Origin: CAZUGA01 sp964626505 | GTDB taxonomy: Bacteria; Pseudomonadota; Gammaproteobacteria; Methylococcales; UBA1147 | Direction of reading: 5' to 3' | Assembly: GCA_964626505.1 (NCBI GenBank) | Contig: CAZVFR010000070.1 | Location: forward strand, 1-13,898 | Length of the DNA stretch: 13,898 bases | In this document: piece after piece, positions 1 to 7,123 of the stretch | Numbering within the stretch: the first letter of the stretch is position 1 | Layout: every line of letters begins with the position of its first letter | Notes under the pieces: model-generated | What the model saw: the letters and a program-made list of their open reading frames with translations, nothing else | What the model was told of the DNA's origin: nothing | Databases searched by the model: none | Translations under genes and position numbers: made by a program

Positions 1-9
1 GCTTACTCT

Positions 10-1062
10 CTAAAGGCCACAGAATCCAGTACGTATCATGTATTCAGCGATCTTGCTGTGGCCCTCACGATTAGGATGATTCCAATCCAATTTATCGCCC
101 TTATTGTATACGAAAAATTGCCCCAGCCGATTTTGACGACGGCTTTCTTTTACATTCTCTGGATTTACAAACGCGTAGTAACCATCGAGCACCTCTAACT
201 CACTATTCATAAATTGAAGAATATATTTTTGTGTGCCCCCGTCGATAAAGGTTTTACCCCATTTGATGCCATGCGACCGATATTTCTCTTCGGCTGCTTG
301 AGAGATCTGCATCTCATACGGCGATATCAAAACACATAATTCGATTGCTCGTTCTTTTAGCTTGTTGTTAAGCCGAGTGATCCGCAAAGTGGTAGATTCT
401 ATAATCTCCTTATGCTTCTCCGGAAATAGTTCAAACGCGGTAAATCCGTGAGACTCAAACCCCATTCTATAAAGCGCATTCTTCAACGCCGTTCTGATAT
501 AGTTATAAAAATACGATTTATCGCGAAGCGTATCTATGGTGTTATAAGCTAAGCTGCGGGCGATACGCAGAGGCGATTGCGCACTGTCCTTATCATCGAT
601 ATAAGGAAGAATGTCATTTAAATTCATGACATATATTAATTTACGAAGCTCAAACGGTTTTGTATTCTCAACTATGTTTTCGACATCTTGAACGCCGTAT
701 GTCATAAAAGCAAGATTGAAATGCTGATACGTAGGCTGCGTTTTTTTCAACAAATCGGAAATTCTATAGCCATGTCCTGCTCCAATTCCATACGCTACGG
801 AATCGCCTAAGTAACCGATTCTGGGCCGCGCGTCTTCCAGATTAAACTCATCATCCGCATAACCATAAGAATTAAAATAATGTACTCCATATGGCTTAAC
901 CACTTTAGTTCCTGGCTTGGATGGCCCCTCAGTGTAATAATCGATGTGGTAATCAATAAATGTCCTACAAATAATCTCGATAATGACAATAATGACGGTG
1001 AACGAAATCAGAAGAATTACGGCGTTAGTTAAAATAGGTCGACGTTCAAAACGATTTTTCAT
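10..1062 (-). CDS. Membrane-anchored SGNH/GDSL-type hydrolase or acyltransferase
   Basis: This is a 350-residue protein with one N-terminal membrane segment (about residues 15-31), followed by a domain probably facing the periplasm. The SGNH signature is visible: GDSVAYGIG gives Ser88 (block I), NLND gives Asn149 (block III), and DWNH near the C-terminus gives Asp326 and His329 of the DxxH block. Members of this superfamily act as esterases or O-acyltransferases, and in polysaccharide loci they often set the acetylation of the polymer; the exact reaction here is inferred. I chose the ATG at 1062 because it overlaps the TGA of the upstream Wzy/ligase-like gene as ATGA, which suggests translational coupling. 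An in-frame ATG at 1080 would add six residues. Neither start has a clear Shine-Dalgarno sequence. The stop is TAG at 10-12, so the gene is complete. Confidence 0.8.
   Translation of the reverse strand: MKNRFERRPILTNAVILLISFTVIIVIIEIICRTFIDYHIDYYTEGPSKPGTKVVKPYGVHYFNSYGYADDEFNLEDARPRIGYLGDSVAYGIGAGHGYRISDLLKKTQPTYQHFNLAFMTYGVQDVENIVENTKPFELRKLIYVMNLNDILPYIDDKDSAQSPLRIARSLAYNTIDTLRDKSYFYNYIRTALKNALYRMGFESHGFTAFELFPEKHKEIIESTTLRITRLNNKLKERAIELCVLISPYEMQISQAAEEKYRSHGIKWGKTFIDGGTQKYILQFMNSELEVLDGYYAFVNPENVKESRRQNRLGQFFVYNKGDKLDWNHPNREGHSKIAEYMIRTGFCGL
1059..1062 (-). promoter_or_regulatory. ATGA stop/start overlap (translational coupling)
   Basis: On the minus strand the TGA that ends the Wzy/ligase-like gene shares bases with an ATG in frame with the SGNH gene. 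This four-base overlap is the classical arrangement for coupled translation and supports starting the SGNH protein here rather than 18 bases upstream. Confidence 0.55.
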
Positions 1063-2294
1063 TGAATATTTATTTGGCATACTTTTTTATACGCTACATT
1101 TCTCTTTCCCACCATTGGGCCCCAAACCATAGCTAACAGTAAATACATATGGCGCCAGTGAATGGAATGGATTACAAACCCCTCCAATAGCATGCTGACA
1201 ACACACACAAATACTACGATATACGAACCCTGAAGATTCGAATTATGTAAACAAAAAAAGAAGCTTCGCCAGAGTGTAAGCAAAAGAAAACTGCAGAACG
1301 CTATTGCGCCCAGCCAACCTGTCTCTGCCAGGATGTGGATGTACAAGCTGTGTGGGGGTTCTGCATATTTGTCGAGGGATTGTGCGGGACCAAAGCCAAT
1401 TGGATTTAGAAATGAGTCGTATAATACGATGCGTTGTATACCAAATCGTCCTTTAGAACCCACATCGTATGTTTGTAGTTCAGCTCGCTGGGAAAACAGA
1501 TTTGCGGTGCTTTTATTTGACATGGCCGAAACGGCAATAACTATGCAAAAAATAAAAACGACCGCTGCAATCGATACCACACGATAAGCATCGGCTTTCG
1601 AGTGAGAAGTCACCAAGCGCATGCACATATATAAAAACCCAGAAACTGCAAAACTACCCCAGGCGCCTCTTGAAAAACTGAGGAAAAGGGCTAAAACAAC
1701 AATTGCCAGGAATGCTAGCGTGATAACAATGCGACTCCGCACTGCGTTTTCAAGGCTGAACGTTAGATACAACGCGACGGGCACTAGGAAAGCCCCAAAC
1801 ACGTTTGGGTGTTTAAAAGTTGCGCGAACTCTGAATCCGTAAATGTGCATCATCTGCTCACTCCAGGGAATCAGCGTGTAATAGGCTAATATGCCTAAAA
1901 TAGCAGCGATTAATGCCGCTAAAATATAGCCATTCCAGATAATATCAAATGAACGCTTTGGATCGTAATAAATGATGCTTGTAAAAAAGAGCCATGTAAC
2001 CACTAAGTAGATGCTAACGGCCATGTAACCTAATGACCGTGACGGATCTAGGCTAAACATTGCGGACAGAAAATTGGACAACACGTAAATCCCAACAAGG
2101 AAAAGTGCGGTGCCCATAGAAGGCGGGATTCGCAACCCGATCGCAAAATAAGCGATACAAAGAAACATCGCAAGGAGATCGTATGGCGAAGGCTCAATGA
2201 AAATGATCGAGCTTGTAGCGACCAGTAACCAGATAGGACCCAAAGGGATGGTGGGGCCACTCTTTTGTTGAATCAGACGATTAGCAGTCTGCAT
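1059..2294 (-). CDS. O-antigen ligase / Wzy-type polymerase family membrane protein
   Basis: This 411-residue protein is mostly hydrophobic, with many predicted membrane spans. Motifs typical of the O-antigen ligase/polymerase superfamily (Wzy_C, PF04932) are visible: RATFKHPNVFGAFL at residues 158-171, SFSRGAW at 206-212, and the large periplasmic-loop motif PPHSLYIHILAETGWLG at about 313-329, which carries the conserved histidine. The family either polymerises undecaprenyl-linked repeat units (Wzy) or ligates finished glycan to lipid A core or protein (WaaL-like); sequence alone does not decide which. It begins at ATG 2294 without an obvious ribosome binding site and ends in TGA at 1059-1061, overlapping the start of the SGNH gene, so the two probably form a small operon. 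A 574-base gap separates it from the upstream secreted hydrolase. Confidence 0.85.
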   Translation of the reverse strand: MQTANRLIQQKSGPTIPLGPIWLLVATSSIIFIEPSPYDLLAMFLCIAYFAIGLRIPPSMGTALFLVGIYVLSNFLSAMFSLDPSRSLGYMAVSIYLVVTWLFFTSIIYYDPKRSFDIIWNGYILAALIAAILGILAYYTLIPWSEQMMHIYGFRVRATFKHPNVFGAFLVPVALYLTFSLENAVRSRIVITLAFLAIVVLALFLSFSRGAWGSFAVSGFLYMCMRLVTSHSKADAYRVVSIAAVVFIFCIVIAVSAMSNKSTANLFSQRAELQTYDVGSKGRFGIQRIVLYDSFLNPIGFGPAQSLDKYAEPPHSLYIHILAETGWLGAIAFCSFLLLTLWRSFFFCLHNSNLQGSYIVVFVCVVSMLLEGFVIHSIHWRHMYLLLAMVWGPMVGKRNVAYKKVCQINIQ

Positions 2295-2868
2295 GAACCA
2301 GAAATATTTCGATTCTATTGTTTTAAAATTCTCTTAAAATTTGAGAGGGATTTTCAAAGGTACTTCATCTATCACTGAATACATAGTTGACAGTATGTTC
2401 GATGATTTTCTTTGATTTGGTTTTTACGCTACCTGTTTATTGGCACTCGATATATGCTATTTAGTTTGGTCTTAGGTCGGAAAGCGTACCCGAAACGGTG
2501 TTTTCGTAAAGATTTTCAGCAATATATGCTCGGATTGAAAAACCAGGCTGACGTTGTCAACACAATCTTGGCGGAGTACTAGCTACCGCTATAATTTACG
2601 ATTCACTCTCAAATTCGTTAATCGCATCTCTAAATCTGTTAATTCAATTTTGGCGCGAATGAATTTGATCGTTGGTCGTCATGATGTCACAAACGTCGAC
2701 GCCGATGCAAGGGTTAAGCCCTTGCATCGAACCATGTCTCCCACCATCGTCAATAACCAACCATCAGGTATTATCTGAGATTCCACCTGACTTGGTGGTA
2801 GCATTCGCTTGTGGTTTTCATTCTGCGATTATCCGTGCGCTGATAACGAACGCAAGCGATATTGGTTG
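2295..2868. other. 574-base intergenic region with a hairpin, no supported gene
   Basis: The region lies between the secreted hydrolase and the Wzy/ligase-like gene, both on the minus strand. Open frames on either strand are short and lack recognisable motifs or good ribosome binding sites. It holds a perfect 11-base-pair hairpin (2703-2729) and a smaller inverted repeat (2491-2506, five-base stem). TTGACA matches occur on both strands (2387-2392 plus, 2555-2560 minus), but neither has a convincing -10 element. The promoter of the downstream pair is expected here but I cannot place it. Confidence 0.5.
2703..2729. repeat. Perfect inverted repeat, 11-bp stem, 5-nt loop
   Basis: The left arm CGATGCAAGGG (2703-2713) and the right arm CCCTTGCATCG (2719-2729) are exact reverse complements around a five-base loop. 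It lies about 140 bases past the stop of the secreted hydrolase. Neither strand has a T-run after it, so it is not a standard intrinsic terminator. It could be an mRNA-stabilising hairpin, a protein-binding palindrome or a remnant of a repeated element. Confidence 0.7.
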
Positions 2869-4905
2869 CTATCTCGGGACGAACCGCACTGCATCAGCCG
2901 AGGCCTGACCGTTCTCGCTGGAAACCTCGACGTGGTTGCTGTCGACATTAGCTTCAAAATAAAACCTTCCCAAAAGGTTCCATTGTCCGGCGAGCGATTG
3001 ATCGCGTTGGTTCACAGTGACTTCCGTTACTCCACCGTCATGCACGATTCGGTACGGCACATTAGTTGATCGGTTAGGGCGATAGGTCCACCACGCATAC
3101 ACATCGTATTGCCTGCTGGTTGCAATATCCGGCCACCAGTGAAACAAACTTCCGGCCCCGCTTACCAGTGAGTTGCTGGCCCAGGGATCTAGACCGTTCG
3201 ATGCAGACCATGTCCCCGCTTGAGACGTATCAAAGGCGTCTTGATTATCTACGACTATGGCATTGCCGGTGGGGGGATTCGATGAGGTTGGGATCAATTG
3301 CACAACATCGGCTGAGGCCTGACCGTTCTCGCTGGAAACCTCGACATGGTTGCTGCCAACGCCCGCCTCAAAATAAAAGGTCCCCAAAAGGTTCCATTGC
3401 CCTGCAAGCGATTGATCGCGTTGGTTCACTGTGACTTCCGTTAGTCCACCGCCATGAACGATTCGGTACGGAACATTAGTTGACCGGTTAGAGTCATAGG
3501 TCCACCATGCATATACATCGTATTGCTCGCTCGTTATGATATCCGGCCACCAGTGAAAAACGCTTCCAGATGAACTTATAAGCGAGTCACCGGCCCATGA
3601 AGATGAACCGTTCGAAGTAACCCAGCCCCCTGAGCGAGAGGTGTCGTCGTCTTGATTGTCGATGACTATCGGATCAACGGGCGGTGGCGGAGGTGGCGGT
3701 GGCAGAGGTGAATTGTCGCAGGACGGGACTCGTAGAATAATACCGGTGGCCGCGTCGAGCTGCACCGAGGAGACCGTACCGCCTTCAATCGACGTATAAG
3801 CCTGATCTAACGTCACCGTTTGGGTAGACATCCCGGGTTGATTGAGGAGTACCGTGCCGCAATCAAAGTCGCGGCGCAGCAGATTGTTCCACTTGTAACG
3901 CGCACCGAGTGCCGATCCCAGATCAAGTTCGTATCCTTCTGCCCACCAATTATCCGGCGTGGTCCAATTTGTAGGACTGAACTTGTCTCCCGGCTCCCTG
4001 ATTAATAACCATCCGGCAAGGCCGTACTCACGTTTGACGATGGTATCCGCAAAATCCATGAAAATGACCTTTCGGCCCAGGCTGTGAAGAAAATCGACAT
4101 AAGCCAAGTAAGTCTCGAAGCCCCAACGGCCTCCGCCCGGGCCAAGGCCAGTGTCATTGACTCCACGTTCTAGTGTGATGTAGTCCGCAGCCTTTAGCTC
4201 GCGGGTGACGAAGGGATCATTGTTGGTCAGGGGGGAGCCCGCAAACCACAGAACATTGTGGCCGATCTCGATATTGGGAAAGGCCGCGCGAACTTCCTCG
4301 GCGAACTCCGCGAAGTAACGCCGCCAGTTGGGCAAAGTCATCAGGGTTCCGGTTCGCGGATCAAAAGGTTGTACAAATGTTGCGTGGTTAGTGTAGCCAT
4401 CGCTGGTGCGCCACTCCAAGACCATGTCGTCCATCCAAATGCCGCTATAGCCTTGATTAACCACTTGAGCCGTAGCCGCGATCCAATGGGCACGAAATCC
4501 TGGATTCCCAATATCGGCTGCATACATTGGACACGACCCGTTCGAACATGCTGTCGGTACGAATAGTTTGTTGCCTTGCGCATCCCGCAAGATCCAATTT
4601 GGGTGTTGCGACACCAGTGGATCATTGACATCAATACCTTGCGCTTCCCTGTAGACCCAAGCGCCCGGATACCAATTGAGGCGTGCGTCAAAGTAAGGTG
4701 TAAAAACTAACATTTGGGAAAAATGATCTCTCATCCACTGTTGTTGCGAAGATGTTGGGTTGTTGGTGTAAGGTGAAAATGCTGGGGTTACGAACTTAAG
4801 AATATCGACTGTGCCGGCTTGTGCTTTATTCGTCCACGTGCCGACCATCAAAGTGGTGCAGAGAGTGAAGATAGCTAATGCTAAAGTCAGGGTAATTTTG
4901 GGCAT
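2869..4905 (-). CDS. Secreted putative glycoside hydrolase with two golvesin-type C-terminal domains
   Basis: This is a 678-residue protein. Residues 1-30 form a signal peptide with a likely AQA cleavage site. Residues about 33-395 resemble the hypothetical glycosyl hydrolase family GHL15 (PF14885): a TIM-barrel-like region with GIWMDD at 155-160 (candidate catalytic Asp159/Asp160) and an acidic TLERG at 244-248. A stretch of eight prolines (402-409) links it to two repeats, about 411-539 and 549-678, that match the golvesin C-terminal-like domain (YDVYAWWT, NRSTNVPYRI, VTVNQ, QWNLLG, and a final SADxV segment). These domains are common at the ends of secreted hydrolases and lyases and are thought to act in binding or attachment. 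ATG 4905 is preceded by AAGGA ten bases upstream, the best ribosome binding site in the window. The substrate is unknown; the locus suggests the polymer made here. Confidence 0.75.
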   Translation of the reverse strand: MPKITLTLALAIFTLCTTLMVGTWTNKAQAGTVDILKFVTPAFSPYTNNPTSSQQQWMRDHFSQMLVFTPYFDARLNWYPGAWVYREAQGIDVNDPLVSQHPNWILRDAQGNKLFVPTACSNGSCPMYAADIGNPGFRAHWIAATAQVVNQGYSGIWMDDMVLEWRTSDGYTNHATFVQPFDPRTGTLMTLPNWRRYFAEFAEEVRAAFPNIEIGHNVLWFAGSPLTNNDPFVTRELKAADYITLERGVNDTGLGPGGGRWGFETYLAYVDFLHSLGRKVIFMDFADTIVKREYGLAGWLLIREPGDKFSPTNWTTPDNWWAEGYELDLGSALGARYKWNNLLRRDFDCGTVLLNQPGMSTQTVTLDQAYTSIEGGTVSSVQLDAATGIILRVPSCDNSPLPPPPPPPPVDPIVIDNQDDDTSRSGGWVTSNGSSSWAGDSLISSSGSVFHWWPDIITSEQYDVYAWWTYDSNRSTNVPYRIVHGGGLTEVTVNQRDQSLAGQWNLLGTFYFEAGVGSNHVEVSSENGQASADVVQLIPTSSNPPTGNAIVVDNQDAFDTSQAGTWSASNGLDPWASNSLVSGAGSLFHWWPDIATSRQYDVYAWWTYRPNRSTNVPYRIVHDGGVTEVTVNQRDQSLAGQWNLLGRFYFEANVDSNHVEVSSENGQASADAVRFVPR
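2872..3675 (-). repeat. Tandem duplication encoding two golvesin-type repeats (414-bp period)
   Basis: Two copies lie inside the secreted hydrolase gene, at about 3289-3675 and 2872-3261, offset by 414 bases (138 codons). Over the best-matched 92 residues (448-539 against 586-677) I count 14 differences, about 85% identity, and long stretches of DNA are also identical, so the duplication looks fairly recent. A short linker of about nine residues (SSNPPTGNA) separates the copies. Confidence 0.85.
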
Positions 4906-4924
4906 GATGTAGAAATCCTTGGGG

Positions 4925-4942
4925 TCTTTAAAACTTTAAAGA
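4925..4942. repeat. Palindrome in the leader of the secreted hydrolase gene
   Basis: TCTTTAAA (4925-4932), a two-base spacer, then TTTAAAGA (4935-4942) form a perfect AT-rich inverted repeat 20 bases upstream of the start codon and just ahead of the ribosome binding site. With a two-base spacer it fits a dimeric protein-binding site better than an RNA stem. Confidence 0.5.
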
Positions 4943-4970
4943 AAAATAGCAAAGAATGCTCGATATGATG

Positions 4971-5000
4971 TTATTAGAATCCAACCATCTGTTTAAGCAA
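4971..5000 (-). promoter_or_regulatory. Possible sigma-70-like promoter for the secreted hydrolase
   Basis: On the minus strand TTGCTT (5000-4995) is followed after 18 bases by TAATAA (4976-4971). Both are partial matches to -35 and -10 elements. Transcription from here would give a leader of about 60 bases that includes the 4925-4942 palindrome. Such matches arise by chance in AT-rich DNA. Confidence 0.25.
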
Positions 5001-5098
5001 TAAGTACGCCATTTACGGGCCTTTAGGCTGTCAGTTATAAATCCAATAACTTTTTAGAAGGTTTGAATTTAACAATACGCGGAAACAAGAAGGTGACC

Positions 5099-5137
5099 GT
5101 CGTTAATTAGCGACTGATATTACTTATCGATAAGTAA
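5099..5137. promoter_or_regulatory. Two adjacent palindromes, operator-like
   Basis: The first site, 5099-5114 (GTCGTTAATTAGCGAC), is a 16-base near-palindrome with one mismatched pair. The second, 5120-5137 (TTACTTATCGATAAGTAA), is a perfect 18-base palindrome. They lie five bases apart about 200 bases upstream of the secreted hydrolase. Paired dyads of this size are typical of sites for dimeric transcription factors, but no regulator gene is visible in the window. Confidence 0.45.
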
Positions 5138-5462
5138 CTCTATGAAATGAGTGTAGTAAGAAATGTTACTAAATGGCGACGCAAATTCTGTAAATAATAG
5201 GATTGGTTCACAAGTTAGGGAATTTTTTGATAAATACGCCTGTGTGAGCATGCGTGGACTGGCTAATCTTCCGGCGGACCGGGCACAGTAAAAGTAGTGC
5301 GCCAGCTTTTTTAGACGGTTTACTTGCTTCCAAACCGGACAATTTATTAGCTCGAAACAGATTTAGAACATACATCTGACATTGGAATATTGTGTAGAAG
5401 TCAGCGTTTCCCAGTAACAGTGCGCCAAAGAGGCTCTTCTGACTCCACAGTCGGTATACGGT

Positions 5463-6956
5463 CTAGCGGTCGGTGCACACATAAACTGGATCTGTGCCGA
5501 CAGAAATGGTACCGGTCTCGGTAGCCAGCGGTGCGCCAATCGCGTTAATTGCGCGAACCGCACTTAGAGGAACATCGGGCAAGATTTCAATCAGGGCAAC
5601 GATAACCGCACCCTCGTTGCTTGACCAAAGCACCGAGCAACGGCGTGCTTGGCCGGTGAATTCGTGGACCCATAGTTTCCCGGAAAGATGCTTGTGGCCC
5701 GAAGGTTTCAAGCGCCTAAGGCGTTGGTGCAGCACGAAGTAGGCGACGTAAACGGGTTTCAGGAAACCTTCGAAATCGCGCAAGCCGAAATAGTTTTCCG
5801 GGTCTATGCTTAGGGATCCTCGATCACGGTAATTGTACCAGAAGATTTTTTTCACACCCTCGTGTAACGCCAGTACGTGCATTTTAATAAGAAAACTCAC
5901 TGCTTCGTGGCGGCTAAGCCCGCGTACGTTAATAGCGCTCTTGTAGTTAAACTGTCCACCTTGTCTATTTTGATGTTGTGGTGCCCCTATTTCGGTGAAC
6001 CATATCGGCATTTCACGACCATAACGTTCTTGCAGGGTACGGATTGAGGAAAGATATTTAGACAACCAGGTTTCAGGATCGCGGAAATCGGGCCAGGCAT
6101 AGGGATGCAGCGCAAGGATATCGAAATATTTTGAAGCCTCACTTTTTAGAAATTGCTCAACGGAATGCGAATCCAAACCGGCAATTTGGTAGAGGAATTG
6201 GATGTTCGGCTTAACAACTTTGGCCGCTTCCTTGGCTACACGAGCTTTTGCGGCAAGGTTTGGCCAGTAGTAGCGATGACGATAGCTACCCGTAATGTTT
6301 TCTTCGATGCCCAATTCCCAATAAATGATGTTGGGATCTGCAGCAAAGTACCGTTGCAATTTCTTCCCAAGAGCCGTCAGTTTTGATTCGGGTACCGGTT
6401 GAGAGGGGTCGGTAGACCACTCATCGCCAATCACGAGCGGTAACTCCGTTAAACCCCGAGAACGACGCTCCAACATTGCGGTGTGCCAGTAATCTAGATC
6501 GTACTTTTTCCACGTGGCGGCTTTGACCCACCCTCTGAGGTACGGATCGTTGATATCGGCGTGTACCACGCCGAAAACCGAGTCCGGTTCCAGAACACGG
6601 TCATGCGCTTTGCGTGAAGGAAGAACGGCGAATCCGTACTCATGCTGTTGTCCTTGCCCAGAAACAAGAAGTCCGTAATAGCCAATATCGCCACTTGGCG
6701 AAAGCACTATGACTTGTTCATCAGGTTGCACCGATTGTGGTGTTGTCATCGAGCGGCCGGTGAAATCAGTCCAGACCATAGACATGGATTCTCTGTTTCT
6801 GTTGGTAACAGTCACGTTAAAGGGTTTACCCGGCGGATGCACATGATAGGGCTGCGAATCCTTCACCGTGAATATGGCCGGGTCGACCACTCTCTCGGTG
6901 CACAGAATGCTAGACAATCCGAATATAATCCAGGTTATGCGAGTATAGTGAATCAT
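5463..6956 (-). CDS. PslG/GH39-like glycoside hydrolase of an exopolysaccharide locus
   Basis: This is a 497-residue protein. A short hydrophobic N-terminus (about residues 7-20) may be a signal or anchor; a Cys at 19 does not sit in a good lipobox. Residues about 28-113 look like a beta-rich domain, and about 125-415 a clan-A TIM barrel. The motif YWELGIEEN (212-220) holds the likely acid/base Glu218, and WFTEIGAP (319-326) holds the likely nucleophile Glu322. PslG and relatives are endoglycosidases that cut the exopolysaccharide made by their own locus, in the periplasm or matrix, so a trimming or release role is likely here. The usual Asn before the acid/base is Ile217, and Glu219 replaces the usual Pro. 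ATG 6956 lacks an evident ribosome binding site, but no nearby in-frame alternative exists. A C-terminal beta-rich tail follows the barrel. Confidence 0.75.
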   Translation of the reverse strand: MIHYTRITWIIFGLSSILCTERVVDPAIFTVKDSQPYHVHPPGKPFNVTVTNRNRESMSMVWTDFTGRSMTTPQSVQPDEQVIVLSPSGDIGYYGLLVSGQGQQHEYGFAVLPSRKAHDRVLEPDSVFGVVHADINDPYLRGWVKAATWKKYDLDYWHTAMLERRSRGLTELPLVIGDEWSTDPSQPVPESKLTALGKKLQRYFAADPNIIYWELGIEENITGSYRHRYYWPNLAAKARVAKEAAKVVKPNIQFLYQIAGLDSHSVEQFLKSEASKYFDILALHPYAWPDFRDPETWLSKYLSSIRTLQERYGREMPIWFTEIGAPQHQNRQGGQFNYKSAINVRGLSRHEAVSFLIKMHVLALHEGVKKIFWYNYRDRGSLSIDPENYFGLRDFEGFLKPVYVAYFVLHQRLRRLKPSGHKHLSGKLWVHEFTGQARRCSVLWSSNEGAVIVALIEILPDVPLSAVRAINAIGAPLATETGTISVGTDPVYVCTDR

Positions 6957-6997
6957 GCAGTGTAAATAACCGATTACGCCAGTACACTAGCTCAACC

Positions 6998-7035
6998 GTC
7001 TCATGGCAAGCGAGGCCTTGATGAGACAAGGTCTC
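6998..7035 (-). promoter_or_regulatory. Overlapping alternative hairpins ahead of the PslG-like gene
   Basis: On the minus strand, GAGAC (7035-7031) can pair with GTCTC (7027-7023), while GTCTCAT (7027-7021) can instead pair with ATGAGAC (7004-6998), extended inside by CAAG (7020-7017) with CTTG (7010-7007). The middle segment is shared, so the two hairpins exclude each other. They sit 42 bases before the start codon. A regulatory role is inference only. Confidence 0.35.
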
Positions 7036-7123
7036 GCCGAGCAACGGCGCAGTCAACCTTATTGTGAGGTCAGAAATCATTTTTGCTTCCACCCGGCGTG
7101 TGATACAAGGAAGACCTGATAAT

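Larger units (their letters stand above)
4906..5462. other. 557-base AT-rich intergenic region with palindromes
   Basis: This gap lies between the PslG-like gene and the secreted hydrolase. I see no supported gene; the frame after the PslG-like stop stays open for nearly 80 codons but shows no recognisable domain. It contains three palindromic sites (4925-4942, 5099-5114, 5120-5137) and a possible promoter for the secreted hydrolase. The amount of palindrome suggests it is mainly a regulatory region. Confidence 0.5.

Noticed and set aside
2450..2530. ATATATGCT repeated twice, 72 bases apart
   Set aside because: A nine-base AT-rich repeat is expected by chance, and no further copies are seen.
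5220..5462. Open frame of nearly 80 codons continuing past the PslG-like stop codon
   Set aside because: The PslG-like protein is already full length, and the extension resembles no domain, so readthrough or a lost C-terminal domain is not supported.
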